64,000 nt of DNA from JAVVHH01 sp965199585 (lineage in GTDB: Bacteria; Pseudomonadota; Alphaproteobacteria; Acetobacterales; Acetobacteraceae), in assembly GCA_965199585.1 (NCBI GenBank), contig CBDASI010000002.1, positions 1,116,001 through 1,180,000 on the forward strand, in the 5' to 3' direction. Every line of letters starts with the position of its first letter. Within the stretch, counting starts at the first letter, position 1. Below are positions 25,420 to 33,950 of the stretch, piece after piece. The notes beneath the pieces were generated by a model. It was not told the DNA's origin. It worked only from the letters and a program-made list of their open reading frames with translations, and did no database searches. Position numbers and translations under genes: made by a program.

Positions 25420-26349
25420 ATGATTGCCGTTCGAGGTCGCCTGTGGCACGGCGGGCGCGTGCGCATCCTCGTCGTTTCCGCCAATCGCCTCGGCGATGCC
25501 GTCATCACCACCGGCATCCTCGATCACCTCATCCGAACGTATCCGACGGCCCGGTTCACCATCGCGTGCGGACCGGCGGCGGCCGGAGTCTATGCGAGGA
25601 TGCCGCAGCTCGAGCGCGTGATCGTCTTCAACAAGCACAGGAACGATTCGCACTGGCCCAAGCTGTGGCGCGCGGTGGCGTTCACCTGGTGGGATCTGGT
25701 GGTGGACTTTCGTGGTTCGGCGCTCGGATTCCTGATCCCGGCGCGGCGCCGGGTGGTGCGGCGCAAGCGGCCGGGGCGGATGTTCGAGCAGCATGCCGCC
25801 ATGCTCGGCATCGACCCGGCGCCGCTGCCCGTCACGTGGACCGCAGCGCCCGACCGAGCACGGGCAGCGGCGCTGCTGCCGGGGGACCGGCCGGTGATCG
25901 GGTTCGGGGTGACGGCGAACTGGGCGCCGAAGGTCTGGCCGGCGGAGCGGTTCGCCGCGTTGGCCGGCCGGCTGTCGGCCGGGCTGCTGCCGGGGGCGGC
26001 GGTCGCGGTGTTCGCGGGGCCCGGCGCGGTGGAGCGGGACATGGCGGCACCGGTGATCGCGCTACTGCCGGACGCGATCGATCTGCGGGGCACGCTGACG
26101 GTGCCGGAGGTGGCGGCGGTGATCGAGCGGTGCGCTTTGTACGTCGGCAACGATAGCGGCCTGATGCATTTGGCGGCCGCGACGGGGCGGCCGACGGTGG
26201 GCCTGTGCGGGACGACGCGGGACCGGGCGGCCGAGATGGCCCCGGCCGGGCTGCGGGCGATGTGGGCGGAGGCGGACGAGGCGACGATGCAGGCGCTGAC
26301 GGTGGATGCCGTCGAGGCGGTGTGTCGGGCGCTGCTCGCTACGCGGTAA
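25420..26349 (+). CDS. Glycosyltransferase family 9 (heptosyltransferase-like)
   Basis: This is a 309-residue GT-B fold enzyme. The N-terminal RILVVSANRLGDAVITTGIL and the C-terminal YVGNDSGLMHLAAATGRPTVGLCG are the hallmark GT9 motifs, with the Asp-Ser-Gly-Leu-Met-His nucleotide-sugar site. GT9 enzymes add heptose to lipopolysaccharide inner core. The start is uncertain: ATG at 25420 has AGAGGGG too close in front, while GTG at 25459 begins right at the conserved strand. It is convergent with cfa and overlaps it by 11 bp. Confidence 0.88.
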   Translation: MIAVRGRLWHGGRVRILVVSANRLGDAVITTGILDHLIRTYPTARFTIACGPAAAGVYARMPQLERVIVFNKHRNDSHWPKLWRAVAFTWWDLVVDFRGSALGFLIPARRRVVRRKRPGRMFEQHAAMLGIDPAPLPVTWTAAPDRARAAALLPGDRPVIGFGVTANWAPKVWPAERFAALAGRLSAGLLPGAAVAVFAGPGAVERDMAAPVIALLPDAIDLRGTLTVPEVAAVIERCALYVGNDSGLMHLAAATGRPTVGLCGTTRDRAAEMAPAGLRAMWAEADEATMQALTVDAVEAVCRALLATR

Positions 26350-27580
26350 TATAGTCGCGCGTCAGCGGGACCGCGGTTTGGCGGCGGGCGAGTTGGAGTT
26401 GCCAGACCATGTGGCCGGTGCGCGAGAAGGCGAGCTCGGCGCCGGCGAGGTAGAATTCCATCATGCGGAGGAAACGATCGTCGTAGAGAGCGCGGATGGC
26501 GTCGTGGTGGTGAGCCAGGTTGTCGCGCCAGCGGGAGAGCGTCTTGGCGTAGTGCAGGCGCAGGATCTCGATGTCGGTGGCGATCAGGCCGGAACGCTCG
26601 ACGTCGGGCAGGACTTCGCTCAGCGCGGGGGAGTAGCCGCCGGGGAAGATGTATTTTGCCAGCCAGGCATTGGTAGCGGCCGGACCGTGGCTGCGGCCGA
26701 TGGCGTGGATGAGGGCGACGCCGTCGGGCTCGAGGCAGCGCCGGACTGTGTCGAAGAAGCCGCGGTAATGGTTGATGCCGACATGCTCGAACATGCCGAT
26801 CGAGACGATGCGGTCGAAGCTGCCGGTCAGCGCGCGGTAGTCCAGCAGCTCGAAGCGGACACGGTCCGCCAGCCCGGCCGCGGCGGCGCGCTGGCGGGCG
26901 ATTGCGAGCTGCTCGGTCGATAGCGTGATGCCGGTGACATCGGCGCCGTAGTCGCGCGCCAGCGTGAGGGCGGTGCCGCCCCAGCCGCAGCCGATGTCGA
27001 GCACGCGGAGGCCTGGCCGATTGAGCAAGAGCTTGGCCGCGATGTGCCGCTTCTTGGCACGCTGGGCCTCGTCGATCGATTCATCGCCGGTGCGGAAATA
27101 GGCGCAGGAGTACTGGCGGTCCTCGTCGAGCATCAGCCGGTAGAACTCGGCACTCAGATCGTAGTGATGCGCGACGTTACGGCGAGCGATGTGGACCGGG
27201 TTGTATTGGGCGAGCCGGCGGCCGAGGCGGGCGAGGCCGTCATGGAAGGTGAGCACCGGGCCGCGGTGACGGCGGTCGACGGCGAACAAGCTGTCCATGA
27301 ATTCGAAAACGCTGCCCTGCCGCATGACGAAGCCGCCATCGACGAAGGCTTCGCCGAACGCCAGCCCCGGGTTGGCGACCAGACGGTAGGCCCAGCGCCA
27401 ACTCGCGATCTCGGCGATCATGACCGGCTCTTCACTGCGAACGACCATTCGCTCGGAGCCGTCAGGAAAACGGACCGTCAGGGTGCCGTGGGCCAAATGT
27501 TGGCCCAGCATCACCTCGACGATCCGTTTGATTAGGCGCGGTCGGCTCAGCTTCTGCAAAACAGGAGCTGCGTCGAACAT
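26339..27580 (-). CDS. cfa: Cyclopropane-fatty-acyl-phospholipid synthase
   Basis: This 413-residue SAM-dependent methyltransferase has an N-terminal lipid-binding domain, then the family signature NVAHHYDLSAEFYRLMLD, the SAM motif VLDIGCGWGG and the downstream FEHVG. It adds a methylene bridge to unsaturated acyl chains of membrane lipids, usually in stationary phase or acid stress. Only 13 bp separate it from rplI, so it may be read through from the ribosomal operon. Confidence 0.93.
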   Translation of the reverse strand: MFDAAPVLQKLSRPRLIKRIVEVMLGQHLAHGTLTVRFPDGSERMVVRSEEPVMIAEIASWRWAYRLVANPGLAFGEAFVDGGFVMRQGSVFEFMDSLFAVDRRHRGPVLTFHDGLARLGRRLAQYNPVHIARRNVAHHYDLSAEFYRLMLDEDRQYSCAYFRTGDESIDEAQRAKKRHIAAKLLLNRPGLRVLDIGCGWGGTALTLARDYGADVTGITLSTEQLAIARQRAAAAGLADRVRFELLDYRALTGSFDRIVSIGMFEHVGINHYRGFFDTVRRCLEPDGVALIHAIGRSHGPAATNAWLAKYIFPGGYSPALSEVLPDVERSGLIATDIEILRLHYAKTLSRWRDNLAHHHDAIRALYDDRFLRMMEFYLAGAELAFSRTGHMVWQLQLARRQTAVPLTRDYITA

Positions 27581-27593
27581 CCTAGGTCAGCCG

Positions 27594-28166
27594 TTAGCGG
27601 TCGCCACCAGCTTCCGCAGCGGCGGCGCCGAACTCAAAGTCGTCTTCCTGCTCGACGTCTTCCTCGCCGGCTAGGCCGACCTGCTCGCCGCGGGCCTGCT
27701 TCTCGGCTTCCTCGACGCTGCGGGCCACGTTGACCGTGACGGTGAGGCTGACTTCCGGGTGCAGCACCAGGCGCACCGGCGTCAGGCCCAGCGTCTTGAT
27801 CGGGTTCTCCAGGATGATCTGGCTCCGATTAGTCGTCAGGCCCGATGCCGTGCAGGCTTCCGCGATGTCGCGGCCGGACACGGAGCCATACAGGCTGCCG
27901 CTCTCGCCGGCCTGGCGGATGATGACGACCTTGAGGCCCTCCATCCGCTCGAGCAGGCGTTCGGCCTCCTCGCGCTTGCGGATGTTGGTCGCCTCGAGCT
28001 GGGCGCGCTGGTCCTCGAACGAGGCCCGGTTGGCTTTGTTGGCGCGGAGCGCCTTCTTTTGCGGCAGCAGGAAGTTGCGGGCATAGCCGGGCTTGACGCG
28101 CACGACGTCGCCCATCTGGCCCAACTTCTCGATCCGCTGCAGCAGGATCAGTTCAACGGCAGCCAT
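27594..28166 (-). CDS. rplI: 50S ribosomal protein L9
   Basis: This 190-residue protein begins MAAVELILLQRIEKLGQMGDVV with the L9 signature GYARNFLLPQKKALRA. L9 binds 23S rRNA and stabilises frame. It is longer than the roughly 150-residue norm because of an acidic C-terminal tail (EEDVEQEDDFEFGAAAAE) not found in E. coli L9. It is the third gene of the rpsF-rpsR-rplI operon. Confidence 0.97.
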   Translation of the reverse strand: MAAVELILLQRIEKLGQMGDVVRVKPGYARNFLLPQKKALRANKANRASFEDQRAQLEATNIRKREEAERLLERMEGLKVVIIRQAGESGSLYGSVSGRDIAEACTASGLTTNRSQIILENPIKTLGLTPVRLVLHPEVSLTVTVNVARSVEEAEKQARGEQVGLAGEEDVEQEDDFEFGAAAAEAGGDR

Positions 28167-28176
28167 GATGCGCTCC

Positions 28177-28494
28177 TTACGCCACGACGTAGGGGAGCAG
28201 GGCCAGGAACCGCGCCCGCTTGATGGCCTGGGCCAGCTCGCGCTGCTTCTTGGCCGACACGGCCGTGATGCGGCTCGGGACGATCTTGCCGCGCTCGCTC
28301 AGGAAGCGGGACAGCAGGCGGACGTCCTTGTAGTCGATCTTGGGCGCATTTGGGCCGCTGAACGGGCAGCTCTTGCGACGACGGTAGAAGGGGCGGCGGG
28401 CGCCGCCTTCACGGTCACCACCGCGCTCGCCACCACGTTCGCCGCGATCGCCACCGCGGTCGCCGCCACGGTCAGATTGGGGACGGTCGGACAT
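28177..28494 (-). CDS. rpsR: 30S ribosomal protein S18 with RGG-repeat extension
   Basis: This is a 105-residue protein in which residues from about 33 onward form the normal S18 core (RRPFYRRRKSCPFSG, then IDYKDVRLLSRF and RITAVSAKKQRELA). The first 32 residues are a low-complexity Arg-Gly-Asp-Glu tract with repeated RGGD and RGGE units, absent from E. coli S18. S18 pairs with S6 on the 30S platform; S6 here also has an extra charged tail. The gene is 2 bp after rpsF. Confidence 0.96.
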   Translation of the reverse strand: MSDRPQSDRGGDRGGDRGERGGERGGDREGGARRPFYRRRKSCPFSGPNAPKIDYKDVRLLSRFLSERGKIVPSRITAVSAKKQRELAQAIKRARFLALLPYVVA

Positions 28495-28496
28495 CT

Positions 28497-28964
28497 CTAT
28501 TCCTCCTCTGCCGCGTTATCGGCATTGCGGAACTCGGGCTCACGGGCGCGGAATTCCTCACGGTCGTCGAAGCCGCGCTTGCGGCCGCTCTCGAAGCGAC
28601 CGGCGGGCTTCGGCCCACGGAAGGCGCGCTCACGGTCGTCGGACTTGCGGGTCAGGATGGCGCTTGGCGCCTCCTCGATCTCTTCCACGCGCAGGGTCAT
28701 GAAGCGAAGCACGTCTTCGTTGAGGCGGAGCAGGCGCTCCATCTCGGTGATGAAGGCGGGCTTGGCGTCGAGGCCGAGTAGCATGTAGTGGCCCTTCCGG
28801 TTTTTGTTGACCCGGTAGGCGAGGCTGCGCAGGCCCCAGTATTCGCGCTTCTGGACGCTGCCGCCATCGGTCTCGAGATCGGTGCCGATCTGGTCGGCGA
28901 CAGCCTCGACCTGCTGCTGCGTAACGTCGTTACGTGCAATGAGCACGCATTCGTACAATGGCAT
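28497..28964 (-). CDS. rpsF: 30S ribosomal protein S6
   Basis: This is a 155-residue protein whose first 95 residues follow the S6 fold (MPLYECVLIARNDVTQQQVEAV, then EYWGLRSLAYRVNKNRKGHY). The remaining 60 residues are a charged tail rich in Arg, Glu and Asp. The ATG is preceded by AAAGGGA within a predicted leader hairpin. It heads the rpsF-rpsR-rplI operon. Confidence 0.97.
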   Translation of the reverse strand: MPLYECVLIARNDVTQQQVEAVADQIGTDLETDGGSVQKREYWGLRSLAYRVNKNRKGHYMLLGLDAKPAFITEMERLLRLNEDVLRFMTLRVEEIEEAPSAILTRKSDDRERAFRGPKPAGRFESGRKRGFDDREEFRAREPEFRNADNAAEEE

Positions 28965-28973
28965 GTTTGGTCC

Positions 28974-29027
28974 CTTTGGCTGGAGTCAGCCCAAAGCGGG
29001 CATAGCCGGGACGGATGCCACCGTCCC
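28974..29027 (-). promoter_or_regulatory. Candidate structured leader of the rpsF operon
   Basis: On the transcribed strand there are two stems. GGGACGG (complement of 29021-29027) pairs with CCGTCCC (complement of 29008-29014) around a six-base loop. Nearer the start, CTTTGGGCTG and CAGCCAAAG (28974-28996) pair around ACTC with one bulged G, ending at the ribosome site. rpsF leaders that bind the S6:S18 complex are known in many bacteria; the equivalence here is inferred. Confidence 0.45.
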
Positions 29028-29042
29028 AGCAGGGGAGGCGGC

Positions 29043-29070
29043 GCTATACGCCGATCCTGTGGAAAAGCAA
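29043..29070 (-). promoter_or_regulatory. Possible promoter of the rpsF operon
   Basis: On the minus strand TTGCTT (complement of 29065-29070) and TATAGC (complement of 29043-29048) are 16 bases apart, upstream of the leader stems. The match to the sigma-70 consensus is moderate. Confidence 0.35.
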
Positions 29071-29079
29071 GCTGTTCCG

Positions 29080-29865
29080 CTAGGCGGCGTGCGCGTGCTC
29101 CGGGGCGCCGAGCAGCTCGATCGTCTGCCCGGGCCGAGCGATCAGCGTGCCACCATGCGGGACCGACTGCCAATTGCCGCGCACGCCGTCGATCGGCTCG
29201 GATACCAGCAACAGGCCGCCCGGCATCGGCTTGTAGTAGAGCGACGGCGGCCGGATGTCCGTGGACCAGCGGAACGCCCACAGTGTCTCACCGTCGGTGA
29301 GCGTCGCGGTAAAGCGCAGCGCGTCTTTTATGCCAGCCTCGTCCATCATGCCGGCAATGGTGGCGAACGTCGTCCGCATGGCGGTGACCGGATCGTGCTC
29401 CAGGCCATGACCAAGCGTGGCCAGGAAAATCGCCTCGCTGTCGGTGGTGCCGGTGCGTGACGCATACAGCGCATCCGGGATCATGCCCTCGACCCGGCGC
29501 CGCATCTGCGGCCAGCCGCCGATCTGGCCGTTATGCATGAACAGGAACTTGCCGTGTGAGAACGGATGACAGTTGGCCCGGCTGGTCGACGTGCCGGTCG
29601 CGGCACGGACATGGGCGAAGAAGAGGCGCGAGCGGACCTGAGACGCGATGCTGCGGAGGTTCTCGTCCGACCAGGCCGGCCGCACGTCGCGATACAGGCC
29701 CGGCGTGTCACGCTCGCCATACCAGCCGACGCCGAAGCCGTCCCCGTTGGTCTCGGTCTTACCCTCGGCCGCGTGCATCGACTGATGGATCAGGCTGTGA
29801 CACGGCGCCGTCACCAGCGTCTCCAGCAGGATCGGTTCACCTTCATACGCGAGAAAGCGGCACAT
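29080..29865 (-). CDS. Class II glutamine amidotransferase, YafJ-like
   Basis: This is a 261-residue stand-alone Ntn-hydrolase domain. The start is fixed by the catalytic Cys2 (MCRFLAYEGE), exposed after methionine removal. The motifs TNGDGFGVGWY, AHVRAAT and FMHNGQIGGW follow. No synthase domain is attached, so ammonia must be used by another protein or the enzyme acts as a hydrolase; the physiological role of the family is unclear. It is divergent from the binding-protein gene at 30000. Confidence 0.88.
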   Translation of the reverse strand: MCRFLAYEGEPILLETLVTAPCHSLIHQSMHAAEGKTETNGDGFGVGWYGERDTPGLYRDVRPAWSDENLRSIASQVRSRLFFAHVRAATGTSTSRANCHPFSHGKFLFMHNGQIGGWPQMRRRVEGMIPDALYASRTGTTDSEAIFLATLGHGLEHDPVTAMRTTFATIAGMMDEAGIKDALRFTATLTDGETLWAFRWSTDIRPPSLYYKPMPGGLLLVSEPIDGVRGNWQSVPHGGTLIARPGQTIELLGAPEHAHAA

Positions 29866-29999
29866 GGCGGGCTCCGGCGATATGACGCTGATGTTACAGC
29901 CAATCACACCGGTTTATCCAGCGTGAAGTCTCGGCAGCGCTGGTTTGACGGGCCCTGCGCCACGATTCCACCATGCAGCGGGTGAATGACGAGGGAACG

Positions 30000-30848
30000 A
30001 TGATGTTGAGACGGCGTGACCTACGCGGTGTGGGATTGCTGGCAGCGGCGGCCATCGCGGCACCCGTGACGGCCTCGGCGCAGTCGTCCGGATCCGGTTG
30101 GGAGGCGATCCGATCGCGCAAGGTGCTGCGGATCGGCGTCCAGCAGGCCGAGCCGTGGTTTGCCAAGGACCTGTCGACCGGGACCTGGACCGGCGTCGGC
30201 CCCCTGCTCGGCGAGCAGATCGCCAGCGACATGGGGTGCACCGCGAGCTTCGTCGAGACGACGTTCGCGAACGCCCCGGCAGCGCTGCAGGCCGACCAAT
30301 TCGACCTCATGTTCGTGCTCGATCCGACGCCGGCCCGTGCTCTGGCGATCGACTTCCCGTTCGCGCCGATGCTGTATTACGCCTTGGCCTACATGACGAA
30401 GGAAGCGTCCGGGCCGAAAAGCTGGGCAGAACTCGACACACCGGAAACCTCGATCGCGGTGCCGATCGGCACCTCGATGGAACGGTGGCTGACCAAGCAC
30501 ATGCAAAAGGCCGTCGTCACAAGGCTGAAGACAAACGACGAAGCCATCCTGCACTACCAGTCCGGGCACTCGAAGCTGCTGGTGCTCTACCATCCCGCGC
30601 TCATCGCGTTCCGGCTGCGCAGCGGCCAGGGGACGGTGATCGTGCCGAAACCGGCGGTCACCTCGGTCGCCAGCGTCGGCATCCGCCGTGAGGCCGACAA
30701 GACCTGGCGCGACTATCTGACCACGGTGCTGAACTTCTACTACGAGAACGGCACCATCGAAGACATCTACCGCACCTACCTCGTCATGCGCGGCATGGAC
30801 CCGGCGACGATCCCGGGCATCACCAAGGACAGTTTGGAGCGCGCCTGA
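30000..30848 (+). CDS. Tat-exported solute-binding protein of amino-acid type, orphan
   Basis: This 282-residue protein has a twin-arginine-like signal (RRRDLRGVGLLAAAAIAAP, cut near ASAQ). The mature part has the family 3 binding-protein layout: VLRIGVQQAEPWFAKD, then GVGPLLGEQIASDMG, an FDLMFVLDPTPAR hinge region and a C-terminal helical end. It should bind a small amino-acid-like ligand in the periplasm. No permease or ATPase gene is nearby. Its stop overlaps the start of the class IV aminotransferase homologue (TGATG). The start at 30000 has GAGGG upstream. Confidence 0.8.
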   Translation: MMLRRRDLRGVGLLAAAAIAAPVTASAQSSGSGWEAIRSRKVLRIGVQQAEPWFAKDLSTGTWTGVGPLLGEQIASDMGCTASFVETTFANAPAALQADQFDLMFVLDPTPARALAIDFPFAPMLYYALAYMTKEASGPKSWAELDTPETSIAVPIGTSMERWLTKHMQKAVVTRLKTNDEAILHYQSGHSKLLVLYHPALIAFRLRSGQGTVIVPKPAVTSVASVGIRREADKTWRDYLTTVLNFYYENGTIEDIYRTYLVMRGMDPATIPGITKDSLERA

Positions 30849-31750
30849 TGGCCGGCACCCAGGACTTGGTCGCGGACCCGCGCAACGCCTCTGTCCTCGT
30901 GTGGGTCAACGGCCAGTTGCGGCCGCGGGCCGACGCCACGGTCTCGGTGTTCGACGGCGGCTACATCGCGGGCGACGGTGTGTGGGAGGGCCTGCGCCTG
31001 GTGCACGGGCGGTGGCTGCAACTCCACAAGCATTTCGACCGGCTTTTCGCTGGCGCAGCGATGATCCAGCTCGAGGTCCCGGGCGGCCGTGACGGCATCC
31101 TGGCCGCGCTCGAGGCCACGCGGACGGCGAACGACATGCATGATGGCGCCCATGCCCGGCTGATGGTCACGCGCGGCCTGAAGACCACGCCGGGCGCCGA
31201 TCCGCGCATGATCTCGGGCGCCGCGACCGTCGTCATCACCATGGAGCACAAGGTGCCGCCCCCGGCGCTTTCCTCGGCCGGACTGGCGCTGATGACCTCC
31301 ACCTACCGCGTGACCCGGCCCGACCAGTTTGACATGCGGCTGAACACGCATAGCCGGATGCCCTACATCCTCGCGCTGCAACAGGCCTACAATAACGGTG
31401 CCGACGAGGCGTTGATGCTGGACGATGCCGGCCATGTCGCGAGCTGCAACTCGACCAACTTCTTCTTCGTCTCGGGCGGCACCGTCATGACGTCCGACGG
31501 TGAGAACTGCTTCAACGGCATCACCCGCGAGACCGTCATCGAGCTGTGCCAGTCGCATCGCATCCCGCTCAGGCTCGGCAATTTCGCCATGACACACGTC
31601 ATGGCCGCCCAGGAAGCCTTCGTGACCGGGACCGCGCCGGGGATCCTGGCGGTCCGCTCGATCGACGGACGGAAGCTGCCCACGGCTCCAGGACCGGTAA
31701 CCCGACAGATCGGTGCCGCCTACCGCGAGGCGATGGGGTTCGACGGTTAG
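30848..31750 (+). CDS. Class IV aminotransferase homologue lacking the PLP lysine
   Basis: This 300-residue protein has the branched-chain/D-amino acid aminotransferase fold: SVFDGGYIAGDGVWEGLRL near the start and GADEALMLDDAGHV and FVTGTAPGILAV later. Aligning against the family pattern KSLNxLPxVLA, the Schiff-base lysine position holds Asn166 (NTHSRMPYILA; codon AAC at 31343), and the glutamate that contacts the pyridine nitrogen is Ser199 (HVASCNSTN instead of VTEGSSSN). Normal transamination is therefore unlikely. I recall similar HSRL-type homologues in other proteobacteria, which would make this a subfamily and not a mutation. It is translationally coupled to the binding protein. Confidence 0.82.
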   Translation: MAGTQDLVADPRNASVLVWVNGQLRPRADATVSVFDGGYIAGDGVWEGLRLVHGRWLQLHKHFDRLFAGAAMIQLEVPGGRDGILAALEATRTANDMHDGAHARLMVTRGLKTTPGADPRMISGAATVVITMEHKVPPPALSSAGLALMTSTYRVTRPDQFDMRLNTHSRMPYILALQQAYNNGADEALMLDDAGHVASCNSTNFFFVSGGTVMTSDGENCFNGITRETVIELCQSHRIPLRLGNFAMTHVMAAQEAFVTGTAPGILAVRSIDGRKLPTAPGPVTRQIGAAYREAMGFDG

Positions 31751-31772
31751 GTCCCCGGTTGACGTCGCGCGT

Positions 31773-31801
31773 TTGACACAGAGTGATGTCGGCGCAATAC
31801 C
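31773..31801 (+). promoter_or_regulatory. Candidate promoter of the fabD operon
   Basis: TTGACA at 31773-31778 is a perfect -35 hexamer; AATACC at 31796-31801 lies 17 bases further on with a weak -10 match. It is the only such hexamer I noticed in the gap before fabD. Confidence 0.4.
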
Positions 31802-31858
31802 CCGGCGATCAAATCAGGCCGCCATCAAGGGCCCGCCCGTCGAGGAACCTCCAGCTCC

Positions 31859-32830
31859 ATGCCCGTCCATGCCTTCCTCTTTCCTGGCCAAGGCAGCCAG
31901 ACCGTCGGCATGGGCCGTGAGCTTGCGGAGGCGTTCGCCGCGGCCCGCGAGGTGTTCGGCGAAGTTGACGAGGTGCTGAAGCGGCATCTGTCGAAGGTGA
32001 TGTTCGAGGGGCCGCCCGAAGAGCTGATGCTGACCGAGAACGCCCAGCCGGCGCTGATGGCGATGTCGATGGCGGTGCTGCGCGTGATGGAGCGGGAAGG
32101 CGGTTGGTCGCTGGCCGACAAGGCCGCCGTGGTGATGGGGCATTCGCTGGGGGAATACAGCGCCTTGTGCGCGGCCGGGACATTCTCGCTCGGCGACGCC
32201 GCCCGCCTGCTTCGCCGCCGCGGCGAGGCGATGCAGCAGGCGGTGGCACCCGGCGAGGGGGCGATGGCGGCGATCCTGGGAGCGGAGGTCGCCGCGGTCG
32301 ACCCGATCTGCGCCGACGCGGCGACGCTCATGCATGAGGACGGGCGCAAGGAGACGCAAGTCGTCCAGGTGGCCAACGACAATGGCGGCGGCCAGGTGGT
32401 GATCTCCGGGCACAAGGGCGCGGTCGACCGGGCACTGGTGTTGGCCAAGGAGCGCGGCATCCGGCGGGCGATGCTGCTGCCGGTCTCGGCGCCGTTCCAC
32501 TGCGCGCTGATGGCGCCGGCGGCCGACACGATGAAGGACGTGCTCGGCGAGACCTCGATGGCGGTGCCGGCCGTGCCGCTGATCGCCAACGTGACGGCGG
32601 AGCGGGCGATGGACCCCAGCGAGATCCGCGAGTTGCTGGTGCAGCAGGTGACCGGGATGGTGCGCTGGCGGGAGTGCATGCTGTCGGCGGTCGAGATCGG
32701 CGTGACCAGCGTGGTCGAGCTTGGGGCGGGCAAGGTGTTGTCCGGGCTGGCGAAGCGGATCAATCCGGATCTGGCGATCGCGTCGGCCGGGTCGCCGGCG
32801 GAGATCGAAGCGTTGTTGAAGGTGATCTGA
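31859..32830 (+). CDS. fabD: Malonyl-CoA:acyl carrier protein transacylase
   Basis: This 323-residue enzyme loads malonate on ACP for fatty acid synthesis. The motif FPGQGSQTVGMG opens the protein, Ser96 lies in the nucleophile elbow GHSLGEYSALCA, and the partner His is in SAPFHCALM. It begins the block fabD-fabG-acpP-fabF, and its stop is immediately followed by the fabG ATG. Confidence 0.96.
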   Translation: MPVHAFLFPGQGSQTVGMGRELAEAFAAAREVFGEVDEVLKRHLSKVMFEGPPEELMLTENAQPALMAMSMAVLRVMEREGGWSLADKAAVVMGHSLGEYSALCAAGTFSLGDAARLLRRRGEAMQQAVAPGEGAMAAILGAEVAAVDPICADAATLMHEDGRKETQVVQVANDNGGGQVVISGHKGAVDRALVLAKERGIRRAMLLPVSAPFHCALMAPAADTMKDVLGETSMAVPAVPLIANVTAERAMDPSEIRELLVQQVTGMVRWRECMLSAVEIGVTSVVELGAGKVLSGLAKRINPDLAIASAGSPAEIEALLKVI

Positions 32831-33568
32831 ATGTTTCGGCTGGACGGCAAGGCGGCGTTGGTGACCGGAGCGTCCGGGGGTATCGGTGCCGGTATCGCGC
32901 GGGCGCTGCATGCGCAGGGGGCGAAGGTGGCACTGTCCGGCACGCGGCGGGATGCGCTGGAGGCGCTGGCGGCCGAGCTGGGCGAGGGTGCGGCGGTGTG
33001 CCCGGCGGATCTGCGGGAAGCCGGGTCGGCGGAGGCGTTGATCGCGGCGGCCGAGGCGGCGTGTGGGCCGTTGGCGATCCTGGTGAACAATGCCGGGCTG
33101 ACCAAGGACGGGCTGGCGCTGCGGATGAAGGACGAGGATTGGGCGACCGTGCTCGACGTCGACCTGGCGGCGCCTTTCCGGCTGGCGCGGGCGGCGTTGC
33201 GCGGGATGCTGAAGCGGCGCGCCGGGCGGATCATCGGGATCGGCAGCGTGGTGGGTGCCACTGGCAATCCGGGGCAGGCGAACTACGCGGCAGCGAAGGC
33301 CGGGCTGGTGGGGATGAGCAAGGCGCTGGCACAGGAGGTCGGCAGCCGCGGCATCACGGTCAACGTGATCGCGCCGGGCTTCGTCGAGACGCCGATGACG
33401 GATGCGCTGAACGAGGAGCAGAAGACGCGGCTGATCGCCGGCATTCCGCTGGGCCGCATGGGCGTGCCGGCGGACGTGGCGGGGGCGGCCGTGTTCCTCG
33501 CTTCGGACGAGGCGGGGTGGATCACCGGGGCCGTGCTGCACGTCAACGGCGGGATGGCAATGATATAG
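32831..33568 (+). CDS. fabG: 3-oxoacyl-[acyl carrier protein] reductase
   Basis: This 245-residue SDR reduces beta-ketoacyl-ACP with NADPH. It has TGASGGIG at 12-19, NNAGLTKDG, the catalytic Ser in IGSVVGATG and YAAAK, and the family ending in VNGGMAMI. There is no gap after fabD. Confidence 0.96.
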   Translation: MFRLDGKAALVTGASGGIGAGIARALHAQGAKVALSGTRRDALEALAAELGEGAAVCPADLREAGSAEALIAAAEAACGPLAILVNNAGLTKDGLALRMKDEDWATVLDVDLAAPFRLARAALRGMLKRRAGRIIGIGSVVGATGNPGQANYAAAKAGLVGMSKALAQEVGSRGITVNVIAPGFVETPMTDALNEEQKTRLIAGIPLGRMGVPADVAGAAVFLASDEAGWITGAVLHVNGGMAMI

Positions 33569-33674
33569 CCGTTCCGCTGCCTTGGCGCGGCATTGGGAAC
33601 CATGATATGCGCCACGGCTTCCGGCGCAGGTGACGCGCGCCGCACATAATCGACCAAAAGAATCAGAGGATCAG

Positions 33675-33914
33675 ATGAGCGAAGTTGCCGACCGGGTTAA
33701 GAAGATCGTCGTCGAACATCTCGGCGTCGAGGAAAGCAAGGTCACGCCCGAGGCGTCCTTCATCGACGATCTGGGCGCCGACAGCCTCGACACGGTCGAG
33801 TTGGTGATGGCGTTCGAGGAGGCGTTCAGCGTCGAGATCCCCGAGGATGCCGCCGAGAAGATCAGCACCGTCAAGGATGCGATCGACTTCATCGAGAAGC
33901 AGAAGGCCGCGTAA
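33675..33914 (+). CDS. acpP: Acyl carrier protein
   Basis: This is a 79-residue acidic carrier. Ser37 in DLGADSLDTVEL takes the 4'-phosphopantetheine arm. The ATG at 33675 follows AGAGGA; the open frame extends upstream but without homology. The 106-bp gap after fabG may hold a second promoter. Confidence 0.98.
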   Translation: MSEVADRVKKIVVEHLGVEESKVTPEASFIDDLGADSLDTVELVMAFEEAFSVEIPEDAAEKISTVKDAIDFIEKQKAA

Positions 33915-33950
33915 GGCCAGATACCTAAGCCTGGAACGAGGGTGATGCCG

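Noticed and set aside
28385..28480. Short direct DNA repeats resembling a CRISPR or satellite
   Set aside because: They are in frame and code the RGG/RGE tail of S18; there are no spacers of constant length.
31814..33541. A 575-codon open frame on the minus strand
   Set aside because: It is opposite fabD and fabG, which are certain; its peptide is low-complexity Arg/His/Gln.
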